Shown: positions 52,196 to 62,019, numbered from the stretch's first letter. The stretch is 64,000 bases of DNA from Bifidobacterium platyrrhinorum (GCF_010667645.1 NZ_WHZV01000008.1:62001-126000); one strand, 5' to 3'. Program-made: numbers and translations. The notes: generated by a model not told the origin, from the sequence alone.

Positions 52196-52828
52196 ATGGC
52201 TACGGTGAGGCAGAAGAGGGTGCGCAAGAGTCCCGAGGAGAGGCGTGCGGAGATCGCGGCGGCGGCGGTCCGTCTGGTGGGGGAGAAGGGCTACTACGGC
52301 ACCTCGCTCAAGGACGTGGCCGACGAGGTGGGCATGAGCCAGCCCGGCCTGCTGCACTACATCGGCAACAAGGAGGGCCTGTTGTCGATGCTCATCACCG
52401 ACAACTACGACGTGTACGGCACCCCGGACGACTTCATGCGCTCGGGGCTTCCCGGCAGCGACCCCGAGAGGCTGCTGTTCCCCGCCTACCTGCGGTACCT
52501 GGTGCGCTACAACGCGCAACGCCGCGAGCTCGTGCGCCTGTACATGATTCTGGAATCCGAGGCGTTCGGCCCGGACCACCCGTTGCGCGAGTACTTCGCG
52601 AACCGTCCCGAAGCGGTGTGGGAGCACTATTCGAAGTATCCATGGGCCATCCCGCCCGAACTGGGGTCCTGGGAGGATGCGATGCGACCGGTGGTGCGCC
52701 GATGCATCGAGGCCATGGACGGCGTCCAGCTGCGCTGGATGCGCAACCCTCCGGTCGACCTGTACGACGAATGGCTGGCGTTCGAGGCGATGATCTTCCC
52801 CTCGCCGGTGTGGGACAACTATCGGTAA
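52196..52828 (+). CDS. TetR-family transcriptional regulator
   Basis: 210 residues. The N-terminal HTH is KSPEERRAEIAAAAVRLVGEKGYYGTSLKDVADEVGMSQPGLLHYIGNKEGLL. The ligand domain ends in a segment shared with the TetR at 57731: AMDGVQLRWMRNP and FPSPVWDNYR here, AMDGVQVQAMTNP and FPSPIWDGHR there. The two are paralogues of one sugar-linked TetR subfamily. It lies upstream of the MFS-GH42 operon on the same strand with a 700-base gap. Confidence 0.9.
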   Translation: MATVRQKRVRKSPEERRAEIAAAAVRLVGEKGYYGTSLKDVADEVGMSQPGLLHYIGNKEGLLSMLITDNYDVYGTPDDFMRSGLPGSDPERLLFPAYLRYLVRYNAQRRELVRLYMILESEAFGPDHPLREYFANRPEAVWEHYSKYPWAIPPELGSWEDAMRPVVRRCIEAMDGVQLRWMRNPPVDLYDEWLAFEAMIFPSPVWDNYR

Positions 52829-53409
52829 AGCGGCATGACCGCGCCGTATGAGGCGCGACCGACCGGAGTGTGTTTTCCCTGCACAGTCCGGGGCGACACG
52901 ATTCTCGACGGGGGCGTGTGATTCTCGACGGGGTCGTGCCTACCGCGGCATGTTCCCTTCATGTGGGGCCGGGTCCTGTGCGCCGGATTCCGCCGTCAAG
53001 ACCGCCTTCATGGTTCCTTTGCTCGGGTTGGGTCATTGTGAGGCGGCGCAGCCTCCGTTTCCCGTCCCCGGAGGTCTTCCCCGAATTGCATTTATCGCTC
53101 ATGAGCCCGTATGCTCCGTTCCCCCGTCCCTGGAGGTTCCTCCCTTGGCTCAGTCGGCGGGAGGAGCACGGCCTTCTCCGTTCTTCCGTTCCCTCCGTTC
53201 CCTTCGTCCCCCCGTTCCCCTCCGTCCCCGGGTTCTTCCCGGATGGCCCGGATGGTCCGGATGGGGCGATCGGCTCGTCCGCGGGGCGCCCGTTCCCGCG
53301 TGCATGGCCGGTCCGGCGCTTATTGTGAATCGATAGATAACGTTGTGGCGCGACACGCCGAAAATGTGTTCTGACAACGTTTGCTTCGCGGAAATACTGC
53401 GGATTTCAC
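52829..53409. other. Non-coding, pyrimidine-rich stretch
   Basis: No gene is supported. It contains a tandem GATTCTCGACGGGG repeat (about 52900-52935), long C/T-rich runs (53040-53230) and three copies of CCGGATGG near 53240-53267. Frames on both strands lack ribosome sites and family motifs. From ~53330 the sequence becomes AT-rich ahead of the promoter at 53435. Confidence 0.5.
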
Positions 53410-53491
53410 TACCTAATGGACGTTAGATAAACACTTGACAGAAGATTTCCCGTCTTGCTATGCTCACGGCATATCTAATTTATGTTAGATA
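53410..53491 (+). promoter_or_regulatory. Promoter with two TetR-type operators (MFS-GH42 operon)
   Basis: TTGACA (53435-53440), 18 bases, TATGCT (53459-53464) is a strong consensus promoter. It is bracketed by two 20-bp operators: TACCTAATGGACGTTAGATA (53410-53429), just upstream of -35, and TATCTAATTTATGTTAGATA (53472-53491), just downstream of -10. The consensus TATCTAA-N6-TTAGATA recurs at 58017-58036. Operators on both sides of the promoter fit tight repression. Confidence 0.8.
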
Positions 53492-53534
53492 AAAGTCAAC
53501 GCAGACAACGGAAGCAAGAAACAGAGGTCCAAGG

Positions 53535-54863
53535 ATGAGTGCTTCAACCGCAATCCCCGCCGACGAGCGTCTGGCGGCCTACAACGCGAACATCGCCGCG
53601 GCCGACAGGAACCCTGCCCTGTCGCCGGAGACCGGAAAAACGATGAGCAAGACCACGCTGTTCCGCTTCGGCGCCGGATTCCTGGTCTTCGGCCTGCTGT
53701 GGATGAGCGGCCTGGCCATCGTGTCCGCCGTGCTGCTCACCAAGCACCTGCAGTCCATCTTCGGCCCGGACGTCGAGGGCCTGACCGGCGTGATCAACGC
53801 CTGCACCGCCGTCGCCTCGCTGGTCTCCAACCTGCTGTTCGGTACCCTGTCCGACCGCTCCCGCTCCAAGTGGGGCCGCCGCACCCCGTTCATCGTGCTC
53901 GGCGCCATCCTCGGCGGCGCGACCCTGTTCCTCACCGGCATGGTGACCAACGCCGCGGCCATCACCGTCATCTACTGCCTGTGCATGTTCGGCCTCAACG
54001 CCATGATCGCCCCGCTGGTCGCCATGATCTCCGACCGCATCCCGATGAACGTGCGCGGCACCATGTCCGCCTTCTTCGGCGCCGGCCAGACCTGCGGCGC
54101 CCCGATCGGCACCCTCATCGGCTCCGCGTTCATCCTCAACCCGTTCCCGGGCTTCATCCTCGCCGGCGTCCTCATGTTCCTCGGCGGCGTCGTCGCCGTG
54201 ATCATCGTGCCGAAGGAATCCTCCGCCGACTTCCTGCCCAAGGACGAGGGCAAGGCCACCGACGTGCTCAAGAGCTTCATCCCGCCGAAGTTCTCCACCG
54301 CCCACGACTTCTACAAGGCGTTCGCCGGCCGTCTGTGCATGCTGCTGAGCTACCAGATGATCACCGTCTACCAGCTGCTCATCTTCCAGAAGTACATCGG
54401 CCTGGACGACAAGGCCGCCGGCGCCGCCATGGCCACCATGTCCCTCATCACCATGATCGTCTCCCTTGGCGGCTCCGTGGTCGCCGACCCGATCTCCGAC
54501 GTCATCGGCCGCCGCAAGCTGCCCGTCGTCGCCGCCTCCGTGCTGTTCGCCATCGGCATGGCCATGCCGTGGATCATGCCGACCACCATGGGCATGTTCC
54601 TCTACGCGGGCATCGCCGGCCTCGGCTACGGCGTCTACTCCTCCGTCGACCAGGCCCTCAACGTGGACGTGCTGCCCAACAAGGAGGAGGCCGGCAAGGA
54701 CCTCGGCGTCCTCAACCTCGCCACCACGCTCGGCCAGATGCTCGGCCCGGTGCTCATGTCCGTCATCACCATCACCCTCGGCTACGCCGCCGCCTTCCCG
54801 ATCTCCATCGTGTTCGCGCTGCTCGGCTGCGTGTTCATCATGATGATCAAGGGCGTCAAGTAA
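53535..54863 (+). CDS. MFS transporter (glycoside/sugar type, paralogue B)
   Basis: 442 residues; AGAGG and AAGG precede the ATG. Twelve hydrophobic segments, loop 2-3 GTLSDRSRSKWGRRTPFIVLG and the paralogue segment YAGIAGLGYGVYSSVDQALNVDVLP. Very strong codon bias. It is the first gene of an operon with the GH42 beta-galactosidase, so a beta-galactoside is the likely cargo (inference). Repressed through the two TATCTAA-N6-TTAGATA operators. Confidence 0.87.
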   Translation: MSASTAIPADERLAAYNANIAAADRNPALSPETGKTMSKTTLFRFGAGFLVFGLLWMSGLAIVSAVLLTKHLQSIFGPDVEGLTGVINACTAVASLVSNLLFGTLSDRSRSKWGRRTPFIVLGAILGGATLFLTGMVTNAAAITVIYCLCMFGLNAMIAPLVAMISDRIPMNVRGTMSAFFGAGQTCGAPIGTLIGSAFILNPFPGFILAGVLMFLGGVVAVIIVPKESSADFLPKDEGKATDVLKSFIPPKFSTAHDFYKAFAGRLCMLLSYQMITVYQLLIFQKYIGLDDKAAGAAMATMSLITMIVSLGGSVVADPISDVIGRRKLPVVAASVLFAIGMAMPWIMPTTMGMFLYAGIAGLGYGVYSSVDQALNVDVLPNKEEAGKDLGVLNLATTLGQMLGPVLMSVITITLGYAAAFPISIVFALLGCVFIMMIKGVK

Positions 54864-54936
54864 CCCCTCCGACCGCGACCGCAACTGCAACCGCGACCGA
54901 ACACCACCGACGTCACCAAGCAAAGGAGCCAGACAC

Positions 54937-57066
54937 ATGGGCAGGAACAGCGTGGACCGCATCCTCTTCGGAGCGGCCTACTACGACGAATACATGCCGA
55001 AGGGCGAGGACCGCATCGACACCGACATGCGCATGATGCGCGCTGCCGGCATCAACCTCATCCGCATCGCCGAATCGACGTGGAGCACCTGCGAACCGCA
55101 GCCCGGCGTGTTCGACTTCACGCACGTCGACCGCGCGCTCGACGCGGCCGCACGCCACGGCATCGACGTGATCGTCGGCACGCCCACCTACGCCGTGCCC
55201 GCATGGCTGGTGCGCATGCACCCGGACGTGCTCGCCGACACCCCCGCCGGCCCCGGCAAATACGGACCGCGCCAGATCATGGACATCGTCAACCCCGCCT
55301 ACCGCCTCTACGGCGAACGCGTGATCCGCCGCCTCATCGAACACGTGGCCGGCCATCCGGCGGTCATCGGCTACCAGGTGGACAACGAGACGAAGTACTA
55401 CGACTCCGTAAGTCCGGACATGCAGGCGCTGTTCGTCAAGCACCTGCGCGGGAAGTTCGACGACGACCTCGACGCGCTCAACGCGCGCTTCGGCCTCGAC
55501 TACTGGTCCAACCGCGTGAACGCCTGGGAGGACTTCCCGGACGTGACCAACACCATCAACCAGTCGCTGCGCGGCGAATTCGACCGCTTCCGCCGCGTGC
55601 AGGTCGCCGAATACCTCGCCTGGCAGGCGGGCATCGTGCGCGAATACGCCCGCGACGACCAGTTCGTCACCCAGAACTTCGACTTCGAATGGCGCGGCTA
55701 CTCATACGGCGTGCAGCCGGCCGTCGACCACTTCAAGGCCTCCAGGGGCGTCGACATCACCGGCGTGGACATCTACCACCCCACCGAGGACGAGCTCACC
55801 GGCACCGAGATCGCGTTCGGTGGCGACATGACCCGCTCCACCAAGGACGGCGCCAACTACCTCGTGCTCGAAACCGAGGCGCAGGGCCAGCACGGCTGGG
55901 TGCCGTTCCCCGGCCAACTGCGCCTGCAGGCCTACTCGCATCTCGCCTCCGGCGCCGACATGGTCGAATACTGGCACTGGCACTCCATCCACAACTCGTT
56001 CGAGACCTACTGGAAGGGCCTGCTGTCCCACGACATGGAGCCGAATCCCACCTACGAGGAGGCCGGCGTGTTCGGTCGCGAGGTGGCCCGCCCCGAGATC
56101 GGCGGCCGCCTCGCGCATCTGAGGAAGGACAACGGGGTCGCCATCATGGTGTCCAACGAGTCGCTCTCCGCGCTCGACTGGTTCCGCGTGGAGACCGGCT
56201 TCCCGGACGGCGTGGGCGTCAACTACAACGACATCGTGCGCCGCGTCTACGACGCGCTCTTCCAGCTCAACGTCGAATGCGACTTCCTGCCCGTCGATGC
56301 GCCCGCCGAGCGTCTCGCCCGCTACGCGATGATCGTCACGCCGGCGTTGTACTGCACGCCCGCCGAAACCATCGGACGCCTGCGCGATTGGGTCGCCGCC
56401 GGCGGCCACCTGGTCTCCACGCTGCGCTCGTTCGTCACCGACGACGAGGTCACCGTCTGGCACGACAGGGCGCCGCACGGCCTGACCGACGTGTTCGGCC
56501 TGACCTACAACCAGTTCACCCGTCCCAAGGGCCGTGTGGCGGTCGACTTCGCCGACGACGCGGCGCTCGCCGGCACGCCCTGCGCCAGGGCCGAGGCGCT
56601 CATCGAGCTCGTGCGCGCGGACGCCGGCACCGAGACGCTCGCCCGTTACGGCCACTATGCGTGGAAGGACTATGCGGCCGTCACCCGCCATGCGTTCGGC
56701 GGGGGCAGCGCCGAATGGATCGCCACGCTGCTCGACGCGGACACGATGCGCGCCGTGATGCGCGAGGCCGTCGCCCACGCCGGCGTCGAGGCGCCCGGTC
56801 TGGCGCTCGCCGGCAAGGTCACGGTGCGCCGGGGCGTGAACGCGCGCGGCGAGACCGTCACGTACCTGCTCAACTATTCGGCCGACGAGGTCACGGTGCC
56901 GAGCCCCGTCGCCGGCGAGGTGGTCGTCGCGCCGCAGGTCATCGCCACCGACGGCACCGTCGACGAGGAGGCCTCCGCCGCGCTCGCCCTGCGCGAGGGC
57001 GCGACGGTCGCCGCGGGCGACGGATTGGCCATCCCGCGTTGGAACCTCGTCGTCATCGCCGGCTGA
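54937..57066 (+). CDS. Beta-galactosidase (GH42)
   Basis: 709 residues, no signal peptide. AAAGGAG lies before the ATG. The TIM barrel starts with ILFGAAYYDEYMP and MRAAGINLIRIAESTW. The acid/base is Glu151 in YQVDNETKYY and the nucleophile Glu312 in YLVLETEAQGQHGW. The trimerisation-type domain (AMIVTPALYCTPAETIGRLRDWVAAGGHLV) and a C-terminal beta domain follow. GH42 enzymes of bifidobacteria cleave galacto-oligosaccharides inside the cell. It is co-transcribed with the MFS gene 73 bases upstream and is convergent with the second TetR gene. Confidence 0.95.
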   Translation: MGRNSVDRILFGAAYYDEYMPKGEDRIDTDMRMMRAAGINLIRIAESTWSTCEPQPGVFDFTHVDRALDAAARHGIDVIVGTPTYAVPAWLVRMHPDVLADTPAGPGKYGPRQIMDIVNPAYRLYGERVIRRLIEHVAGHPAVIGYQVDNETKYYDSVSPDMQALFVKHLRGKFDDDLDALNARFGLDYWSNRVNAWEDFPDVTNTINQSLRGEFDRFRRVQVAEYLAWQAGIVREYARDDQFVTQNFDFEWRGYSYGVQPAVDHFKASRGVDITGVDIYHPTEDELTGTEIAFGGDMTRSTKDGANYLVLETEAQGQHGWVPFPGQLRLQAYSHLASGADMVEYWHWHSIHNSFETYWKGLLSHDMEPNPTYEEAGVFGREVARPEIGGRLAHLRKDNGVAIMVSNESLSALDWFRVETGFPDGVGVNYNDIVRRVYDALFQLNVECDFLPVDAPAERLARYAMIVTPALYCTPAETIGRLRDWVAAGGHLVSTLRSFVTDDEVTVWHDRAPHGLTDVFGLTYNQFTRPKGRVAVDFADDAALAGTPCARAEALIELVRADAGTETLARYGHYAWKDYAAVTRHAFGGGSAEWIATLLDADTMRAVMREAVAHAGVEAPGLALAGKVTVRRGVNARGETVTYLLNYSADEVTVPSPVAGEVVVAPQVIATDGTVDEEASAALALREGATVAAGDGLAIPRWNLVVIAG

Positions 57067-57104
57067 GGCGCGCGCCGTATGTCGCGGCCGTCCGTCGCGA
57101 CGGA

Positions 57105-57731
57105 CTACCGGTGGCCGTCCCAGATGGGGGAGGGGAACAGGACCCGTTCGGCCCGCGCCCACAGGTCGGTCATCGACTCGTCAGGATTGGTCATCGCCTG
57201 CACCTGCACGCCGTCCATCGCGAAGAACACGGTGGCGACGAGGTCGTGCAGCATCTCCGGATCGCGGTAGACGTCCGGCAGATCCCAGTCGGCGCGCATC
57301 ATCCGCTCGAGGATCGTGCGGTGACGGTCCCGGTAGAAGGCATGCGCCGGGTGCTTCGGGTCGGACGCCTCGATGGCCAGCTGCATGAACAGCGCCACCA
57401 TCTGCGGACGTTCGGCGTTGGCGGCGACGAGCGAGCGCAGGCACGCCGGCAGGCTGATGGGGCGTTTCGTGCCGGCCGTGCCGTCGTCGCCGTTCCCGTT
57501 CCCGGTCCGGTCCTCCGGGATGGGGGCGTAGGTGCCGGTGTCCATGTCGTAGTAGGTCTCGATGACGAGCGAGAGCACCTCCTCGCGACTGGACACGTAG
57601 TGGTTGAGCCCCGGCACGGTCATGCCCACCGCGTCGGCCAGCAGCTGCATCGATAACCCGTAGGAGCCGTATTGGGCGATGAGCCGCGTCGCCTCGCGCG
57701 CGATCTGTTCGCGGCGCTGTTCCGGGGTCAT
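57105..57731 (-). CDS. TetR-family transcriptional regulator (second paralogue)
   Basis: 208 residues. HTH: QRREQIAREATRLIAQYGSYGLSMQLLADAVGMTVPGLNHYVSSREEVLSLV. The ligand domain has a Gly/Asp/Asn-rich loop (~75-95) and ends in FPSPIWDGHR, like the TetR at 52196. It is divergent from GH30-GH3, and the intergenic region holds the 58017 operator and a second pair of half-sites. It is therefore the best candidate to bind TATCTAA-N6-TTAGATA at both operons. The stop overlaps a 16-bp palindrome (57090-57105). Confidence 0.9.
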   Translation of the reverse strand: MTPEQRREQIAREATRLIAQYGSYGLSMQLLADAVGMTVPGLNHYVSSREEVLSLVIETYYDMDTGTYAPIPEDRTGNGNGDDGTAGTKRPISLPACLRSLVAANAERPQMVALFMQLAIEASDPKHPAHAFYRDRHRTILERMMRADWDLPDVYRDPEMLHDLVATVFFAMDGVQVQAMTNPDESMTDLWARAERVLFPSPIWDGHR

Positions 57732-57941
57732 GCGCCTCCTGCGCCGCGATCGCGTCCGCGTGGCGTCGCCGTCATGCAGGAGACGCCACGCCTGCGCCGT
57801 GGTGCCGCCATGACGGCATGCTGAACGGCCTCCCGCGCGACCGGTGCGGGAGGCCGTCGCCGTAGGCGGACGGACGCCCGGCGAAGGCGAAGACGGGGGA
57901 TGGCGGTGGCGGTTCCCTTCTCCGGATAACTACCGAAAACT

Positions 57942-58036
57942 AGATAAATCATCCACTTATCTGATGCAAGGCAATGACACGCCGTGTGTGTAAATGAAGC
58001 GCAAGGAGTTACACTATATCTAACGGTTACTAGATA
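57942..58036. promoter_or_regulatory. TetR operator and divergent control region of GH30-GH3
   Basis: TATCTAACGGTTACTAGATA (58017-58036) matches the operators at 53410 and 53472 with one arm mismatch. It lies just downstream of a possible -10, TACACT (58010-58015). A second element, AGATAA-N9-TTATCT (57942-57947 and 57957-57962), uses the same half-sites facing the other way, on the TetR side. No convincing -35 is seen for GH30. Confidence 0.7.
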
Positions 58037-58135
58037 ACGAAGTCAGCTGGTGCCGCGAGGACATAACCCACATAACTCAACGAGGAGACGCGCGGGCACG
58101 GGCGCCGCGCACCCGAACAGGAAAGGAAATCCATC

Positions 58136-59482
58136 ATGACCACATGGATCGCCACCACCCCCGACGACAAGCTCGCCGACCGTTCCGCGCAGATCGTCGC
58201 CACCGGCGCCACCGCCGCGCCGGACCTCGCGCTCGACGGCACCGAACACCAGGCGCTGCGCGGCTTCGGCGGCTGCTTCAACGAGCTCGGCTGGCTGCCG
58301 CTGCAGACCGTCACCGAGGCCGAACGCGACCAGATCATCAAGGAGCTGTTCAGCCCGGACGAGATGAACTTCACGTTCAACCGCGCGCCCGTCGGCGCCA
58401 ACGACTTCGCCGACCACTGGTACAGCTACGACGAGGTCGAGGGCGACTACGGGATGGAGCACTTCTCCGTCGAACGCGACGAGCGGACCCTCATCCCGTA
58501 CATCCACCGCGCCCAGGAATGGCAGCCGGACATGCGCCTCTTCTCCAGCCCGTGGTCCCCACCGACCTGGATGAAGCGCCCGAAGGCCTACAACTACGGC
58601 CGCCTCGTGCGCACGCCCGAGAACCTCAGGGCCTACGCCAAGTACCTCGTCAAGTACGTGCAGGCGTACGCCGAACACGGCATCGCCGTCAACCAGCTGC
58701 ACGTGCAGAACGAGGTGTTCGCCGACCAGAAGTTCCCGAGCGCCCTGTGGGACGCCGAGGCGCTCAAGGAGTTCATCCGCGACTACCTTGGCCCCGCCTT
58801 CGACGAGGCCGGCCTCGACACCGACATCTGGCTGGGCACGCTCAACGGCCCGGAGGACATGGCCTGGACCGGCGGCGGCTACGGCATGAAGCTCAACAAC
58901 TACAACCGCTTCGTCGACAACATCCTCTTCGACGATGGCGCCCGCCGCTACATCAAGGGCATCGCCTACCAGTGGGCCGGCCAGAACTGCATCGCGCGCA
59001 CGCACGAATCCTGGCCGGAGATCGAGCTCATCCAGTCCGAGTCCGAGTGCGGCGACGGCCAGAACACGTGGGAGTACGCCGAATACGTGTTCCACCTCAT
59101 CAACCACTACCTGAGAAACGGCGCCACCGCGTACACCTACTGGAACATGATCCTCGACGACCAGGATTCCACGTGGGGCTGGTGGCAGAACTCCCTGTTC
59201 ACCATCACCGCCGACACGCACGAGGTGCGACGCAACCCCGAATACTACGTGATGCGCCACTTCTCCAAGTACGTGCGTCCCGGCGCGAAGGTGCTCGGCA
59301 CCACCGGCCACTTCAACTCCATGGCCATCGCCTTCCGCAACCCGGACGGCACCGTGGTCGTCGTGGCCCAGAACGCGCTGGAGACCGAGCGCCCGTTCGA
59401 GTTCGCCGACCCCGCCGACGCCTCGCGCGGCCTCAGGGTCACGCTCGCCCCGCGCTCCTTCAACACCTTCGTCATCGACTGA
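58136..59482 (+). CDS. Glycoside hydrolase family 30 enzyme
   Basis: 448 residues, cytosolic; AAAGGAAA before the ATG. GH30 features: LRGFGGCFNELGWLPL, NFTFNRAPVGANDF, LFSSPWSPPTWMK, acid/base Glu193 in HVQNEVFAD, and the nucleophile in LIQSESECG (Glu302 or Glu304), then TYWNMILD. A C-terminal beta-sandwich with FRNPDGTVVVVAQN completes the fold. GH30 activities include beta-glucosidase/glucosylceramidase and beta-1,6-glucanase; specificity is not readable here. It is followed by a GH3 gene, and both are probably TetR-controlled. Confidence 0.93.
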   Translation: MTTWIATTPDDKLADRSAQIVATGATAAPDLALDGTEHQALRGFGGCFNELGWLPLQTVTEAERDQIIKELFSPDEMNFTFNRAPVGANDFADHWYSYDEVEGDYGMEHFSVERDERTLIPYIHRAQEWQPDMRLFSSPWSPPTWMKRPKAYNYGRLVRTPENLRAYAKYLVKYVQAYAEHGIAVNQLHVQNEVFADQKFPSALWDAEALKEFIRDYLGPAFDEAGLDTDIWLGTLNGPEDMAWTGGGYGMKLNNYNRFVDNILFDDGARRYIKGIAYQWAGQNCIARTHESWPEIELIQSESECGDGQNTWEYAEYVFHLINHYLRNGATAYTYWNMILDDQDSTWGWWQNSLFTITADTHEVRRNPEYYVMRHFSKYVRPGAKVLGTTGHFNSMAIAFRNPDGTVVVVAQNALETERPFEFADPADASRGLRVTLAPRSFNTFVID

Positions 59483-59490
59483 CACCCGTC

Positions 59491-59536
59491 GGCCGGACGT
59501 GCCGCCCTTCCCACGGCAAAGGCGGCACGTCCGGCC
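59491..59536 (+). other. 16-bp intercistronic hairpin (GH30-GH3)
   Basis: GGCCGGACGTGCCGCC (59491-59506) pairs perfectly with its complement at 59521-59536, loop 14 bases. It starts nine bases after the GH30 stop and is not followed by a U tract. Partial termination or 3'-end protection of the GH30 message is likely. GATAAT near 59548 could be an internal -10 for GH3. Confidence 0.75.
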
Positions 59537-59622
59537 TCCCGCATCGGCGATAATACGCAACAAGACATCCCGCACCCCCACCGAACACCCGGGCGCGACA
59601 TCCAAGGAAGGACGACGACACG

Positions 59623-62007
59623 ATGACCGAAACCACCAACACGGAACCACTGCCCTACGAGAACCCCGACCTGCCCGCCTCCGAGCGCATCGCCGACCTG
59701 CTCGGCCGCATGACCCTCGAGGAGAAGGTCGGCCAGATGATGCAGCTCGACGCCCGCAGCGGCGACCTCGACGACCTCATCGTGGGCCGCCACGTCGGCT
59801 CCATCCTGCACACCAGCCCGGAGGACCTGCCCCGCGCCGTCGAGACCGTCAACACCAAGACCCGACTGCACATCCCGCTGGTCATCGGCGACGACTGCAT
59901 CCACGGCTACTCCTTCTGGCCCGGCGCCACCATCTTCCCCTCCCAGCTCGGCATGGCCGTCAGCTGGGACCCGGAGGCCGTCGAGGCCGCCGGCCGCGCC
60001 ACCGCCGAGGAGGTGTCCTGCACCGGCGTGCACTGGACGTTCTCCCCGGTGCTGTGCATCGCCCGCGACACCCGCTGGGGCCGCGTGGACGAGACCTTCG
60101 GCGAGGACCCGACGCTCATCGGCGAACTCGCCTCCGCCATGGTCAGGGGCTACCAGGGCGGCGCCAAGGCCGGCGAACCGCTGCCCAAGGACGCGATCCT
60201 CGCCTGCGCCAAGCACTTCGCCGGATACTCCGAGACCCAGGGCGGCCGCGACGCCTCCGAGGCCGACCTGAGCCACCGCAAGCTCGAATCCTGGTTCCTG
60301 CCGCCGTTCGAACGCGTCGCCAAGGAAGGCTGCGGCACGTTCATGCTCGGCTACGAGTCCATCGAAGGCGTGCCGGTCACGTTCAACAAGTGGCTGCTCA
60401 CCGACAAGCTGCGCGGCGCATGGAAGTACAACGGCACGCTCATCACCGACTGGGACAACGTCGGCCGTTCCGTGTGGGAGCAGCACGTCAAGCCCGACTA
60501 CGTGCACGCCGCCGCCGACGCGGTCCGCGCCGGCAACGACCTGGTCATGACCACCCCGCAGTTCTACGACGGCGCCATCGAGGCCGTGAGGACCGGACTG
60601 CTCGACGAATCGCTCATCGACGAGGCCGTCTCGCGCATCCTCGCCCTCAAGTTCCGCCTCGGCCTGTTCGAGGACCCGCGCCTGCCCGACGCCGGGCGTA
60701 TCAAGGCCGTCATCGGATCCGCGGAGCACCGCCGCGCCAATCTTGAGCTCGCGCGCGAATCCGTCGCGCTGCTGCGCAACGACGGCGGCCTGCCGTTCGA
60801 CGCCCACCCGGCCGCGGCGGCCGCCGGAACCGGAGCCTTCACACGCAAACGCATCGCCGTGATCGGCCCGCTCGCCGACGACGCCCAGAACCAGCTCGGC
60901 GACTGGGCCGGCAACTCCGGCCAGGTCGGCTGGATGCCCGACGGCCACCCGCGCGACATGATTACCACCGTGCTCGACGGCTTCCGCGTGCTCGCCGGCG
61001 ACGAATGCGAGGTCACCTACGCCCGAGGCGCCAACGTCATCGACCTCGTGCCCGATCCGGAAGGCGAGTTCTACCCGGACGGCCAGCCCCGCCCGAAGAT
61101 CGGCGTGAGCGCGCCCGTCGACCGGGCGCTGCTCGACGAGGCCGTCGCCGCCGCGCGCGAGGCCGACCTCATCGTCGCCGTCGTCGGCGACGTGGTGCAG
61201 CTGGTCGGCGAGACCTGCTCCACCGCCACGCTCGAACTGCTCGGCGGCCAGAACGCGCTGCTCGACGCGCTCGCCGAAGTCTCCCGCGAGACCGGCAAGC
61301 CGATGGTCACCGTGCTCGTGAGCTCCAAGCCGCAGGTGCTGCCGCGTTCCATCGTGGGCGATTCCGGTGTGCTCGCCGGCCGCTGCAACGATCCCGCCGC
61401 CGGCGCCGGCTCCATCCTGTGGGCGCCGAACCCGGGCATGGAGGGCGGCCAGGCCATCGCCGAGATCATCCTCGGCGAGGTGAACCCGTCCGGCAGGCTC
61501 CCGATCACCTTCCCGCGCCACGCGGGCCAGCTGCCGGTCTACTACAACCAGATCCGCGGCCAGCACGGCAACCGTTACGCCGACCTCACGCAGGACCCGG
61601 CGTTCGCGTTCGGCGAGGGCGAGGGCTACACGACGTTCGCCTACGGCGAGCCGGCGATCGTCGGCGGCGCGTCAGGTGCCGACGGCACGTTCGCGCAATC
61701 CGACACCGTGCACGCCGAGATCACCCTCACCAACACGGGGCGCCGTGCGGGCACCGAGGTCGTGCAGGCGTACGTGGGCGACATCGTCACCTCCTACAGC
61801 TGGACCGACCGCGAGCTCAAGGCGTTCCGCCGCGTCACGCTCGAACCGGGCGAGACCGCGACCGTCGCGTTCGACATCCCGGTCGCCGACTGCACCATCG
61901 TGGACGCCGATGCCAACCGCATCGTCGAGCCCGGCGAGTTCGAGCTCCTCATCGGCCACTCGTCGCGCCGCACGGATTTGAAGCGCGTCACCTTCACCGT
62001 GGCGTAA
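59623..62007 (+). CDS. Beta-glucosidase (GH3)
   Basis: 794 residues, no signal peptide; AAGGAAGGA before the ATG. The N-terminal barrel has RMTLEEKVGQMMQL, VIGDDCIHGYSFWPGATIFPSQLGMA, RDTRWGRVDETFGEDP, CAKHFAGYSETQGGRD and the nucleophile Asp276 in LITDWDNVG. The alpha/beta sandwich contains IAVIGPLADDAQNQLGDWAGN and GNRYADL; the C-terminal FN3-like domain has RRAGTEVVQAYVGD. It should release glucose from the non-reducing end of beta-glucosides inside the cell, likely completing GH30 digestion. A strong terminator follows. Confidence 0.95.
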   Translation: MTETTNTEPLPYENPDLPASERIADLLGRMTLEEKVGQMMQLDARSGDLDDLIVGRHVGSILHTSPEDLPRAVETVNTKTRLHIPLVIGDDCIHGYSFWPGATIFPSQLGMAVSWDPEAVEAAGRATAEEVSCTGVHWTFSPVLCIARDTRWGRVDETFGEDPTLIGELASAMVRGYQGGAKAGEPLPKDAILACAKHFAGYSETQGGRDASEADLSHRKLESWFLPPFERVAKEGCGTFMLGYESIEGVPVTFNKWLLTDKLRGAWKYNGTLITDWDNVGRSVWEQHVKPDYVHAAADAVRAGNDLVMTTPQFYDGAIEAVRTGLLDESLIDEAVSRILALKFRLGLFEDPRLPDAGRIKAVIGSAEHRRANLELARESVALLRNDGGLPFDAHPAAAAAGTGAFTRKRIAVIGPLADDAQNQLGDWAGNSGQVGWMPDGHPRDMITTVLDGFRVLAGDECEVTYARGANVIDLVPDPEGEFYPDGQPRPKIGVSAPVDRALLDEAVAAAREADLIVAVVGDVVQLVGETCSTATLELLGGQNALLDALAEVSRETGKPMVTVLVSSKPQVLPRSIVGDSGVLAGRCNDPAAGAGSILWAPNPGMEGGQAIAEIILGEVNPSGRLPITFPRHAGQLPVYYNQIRGQHGNRYADLTQDPAFAFGEGEGYTTFAYGEPAIVGGASGADGTFAQSDTVHAEITLTNTGRRAGTEVVQAYVGDIVTSYSWTDRELKAFRRVTLEPGETATVAFDIPVADCTIVDADANRIVEPGEFELLIGHSSRRTDLKRVTFTVA

Positions 62008-62019
62008 GGGGCCCTTCCG

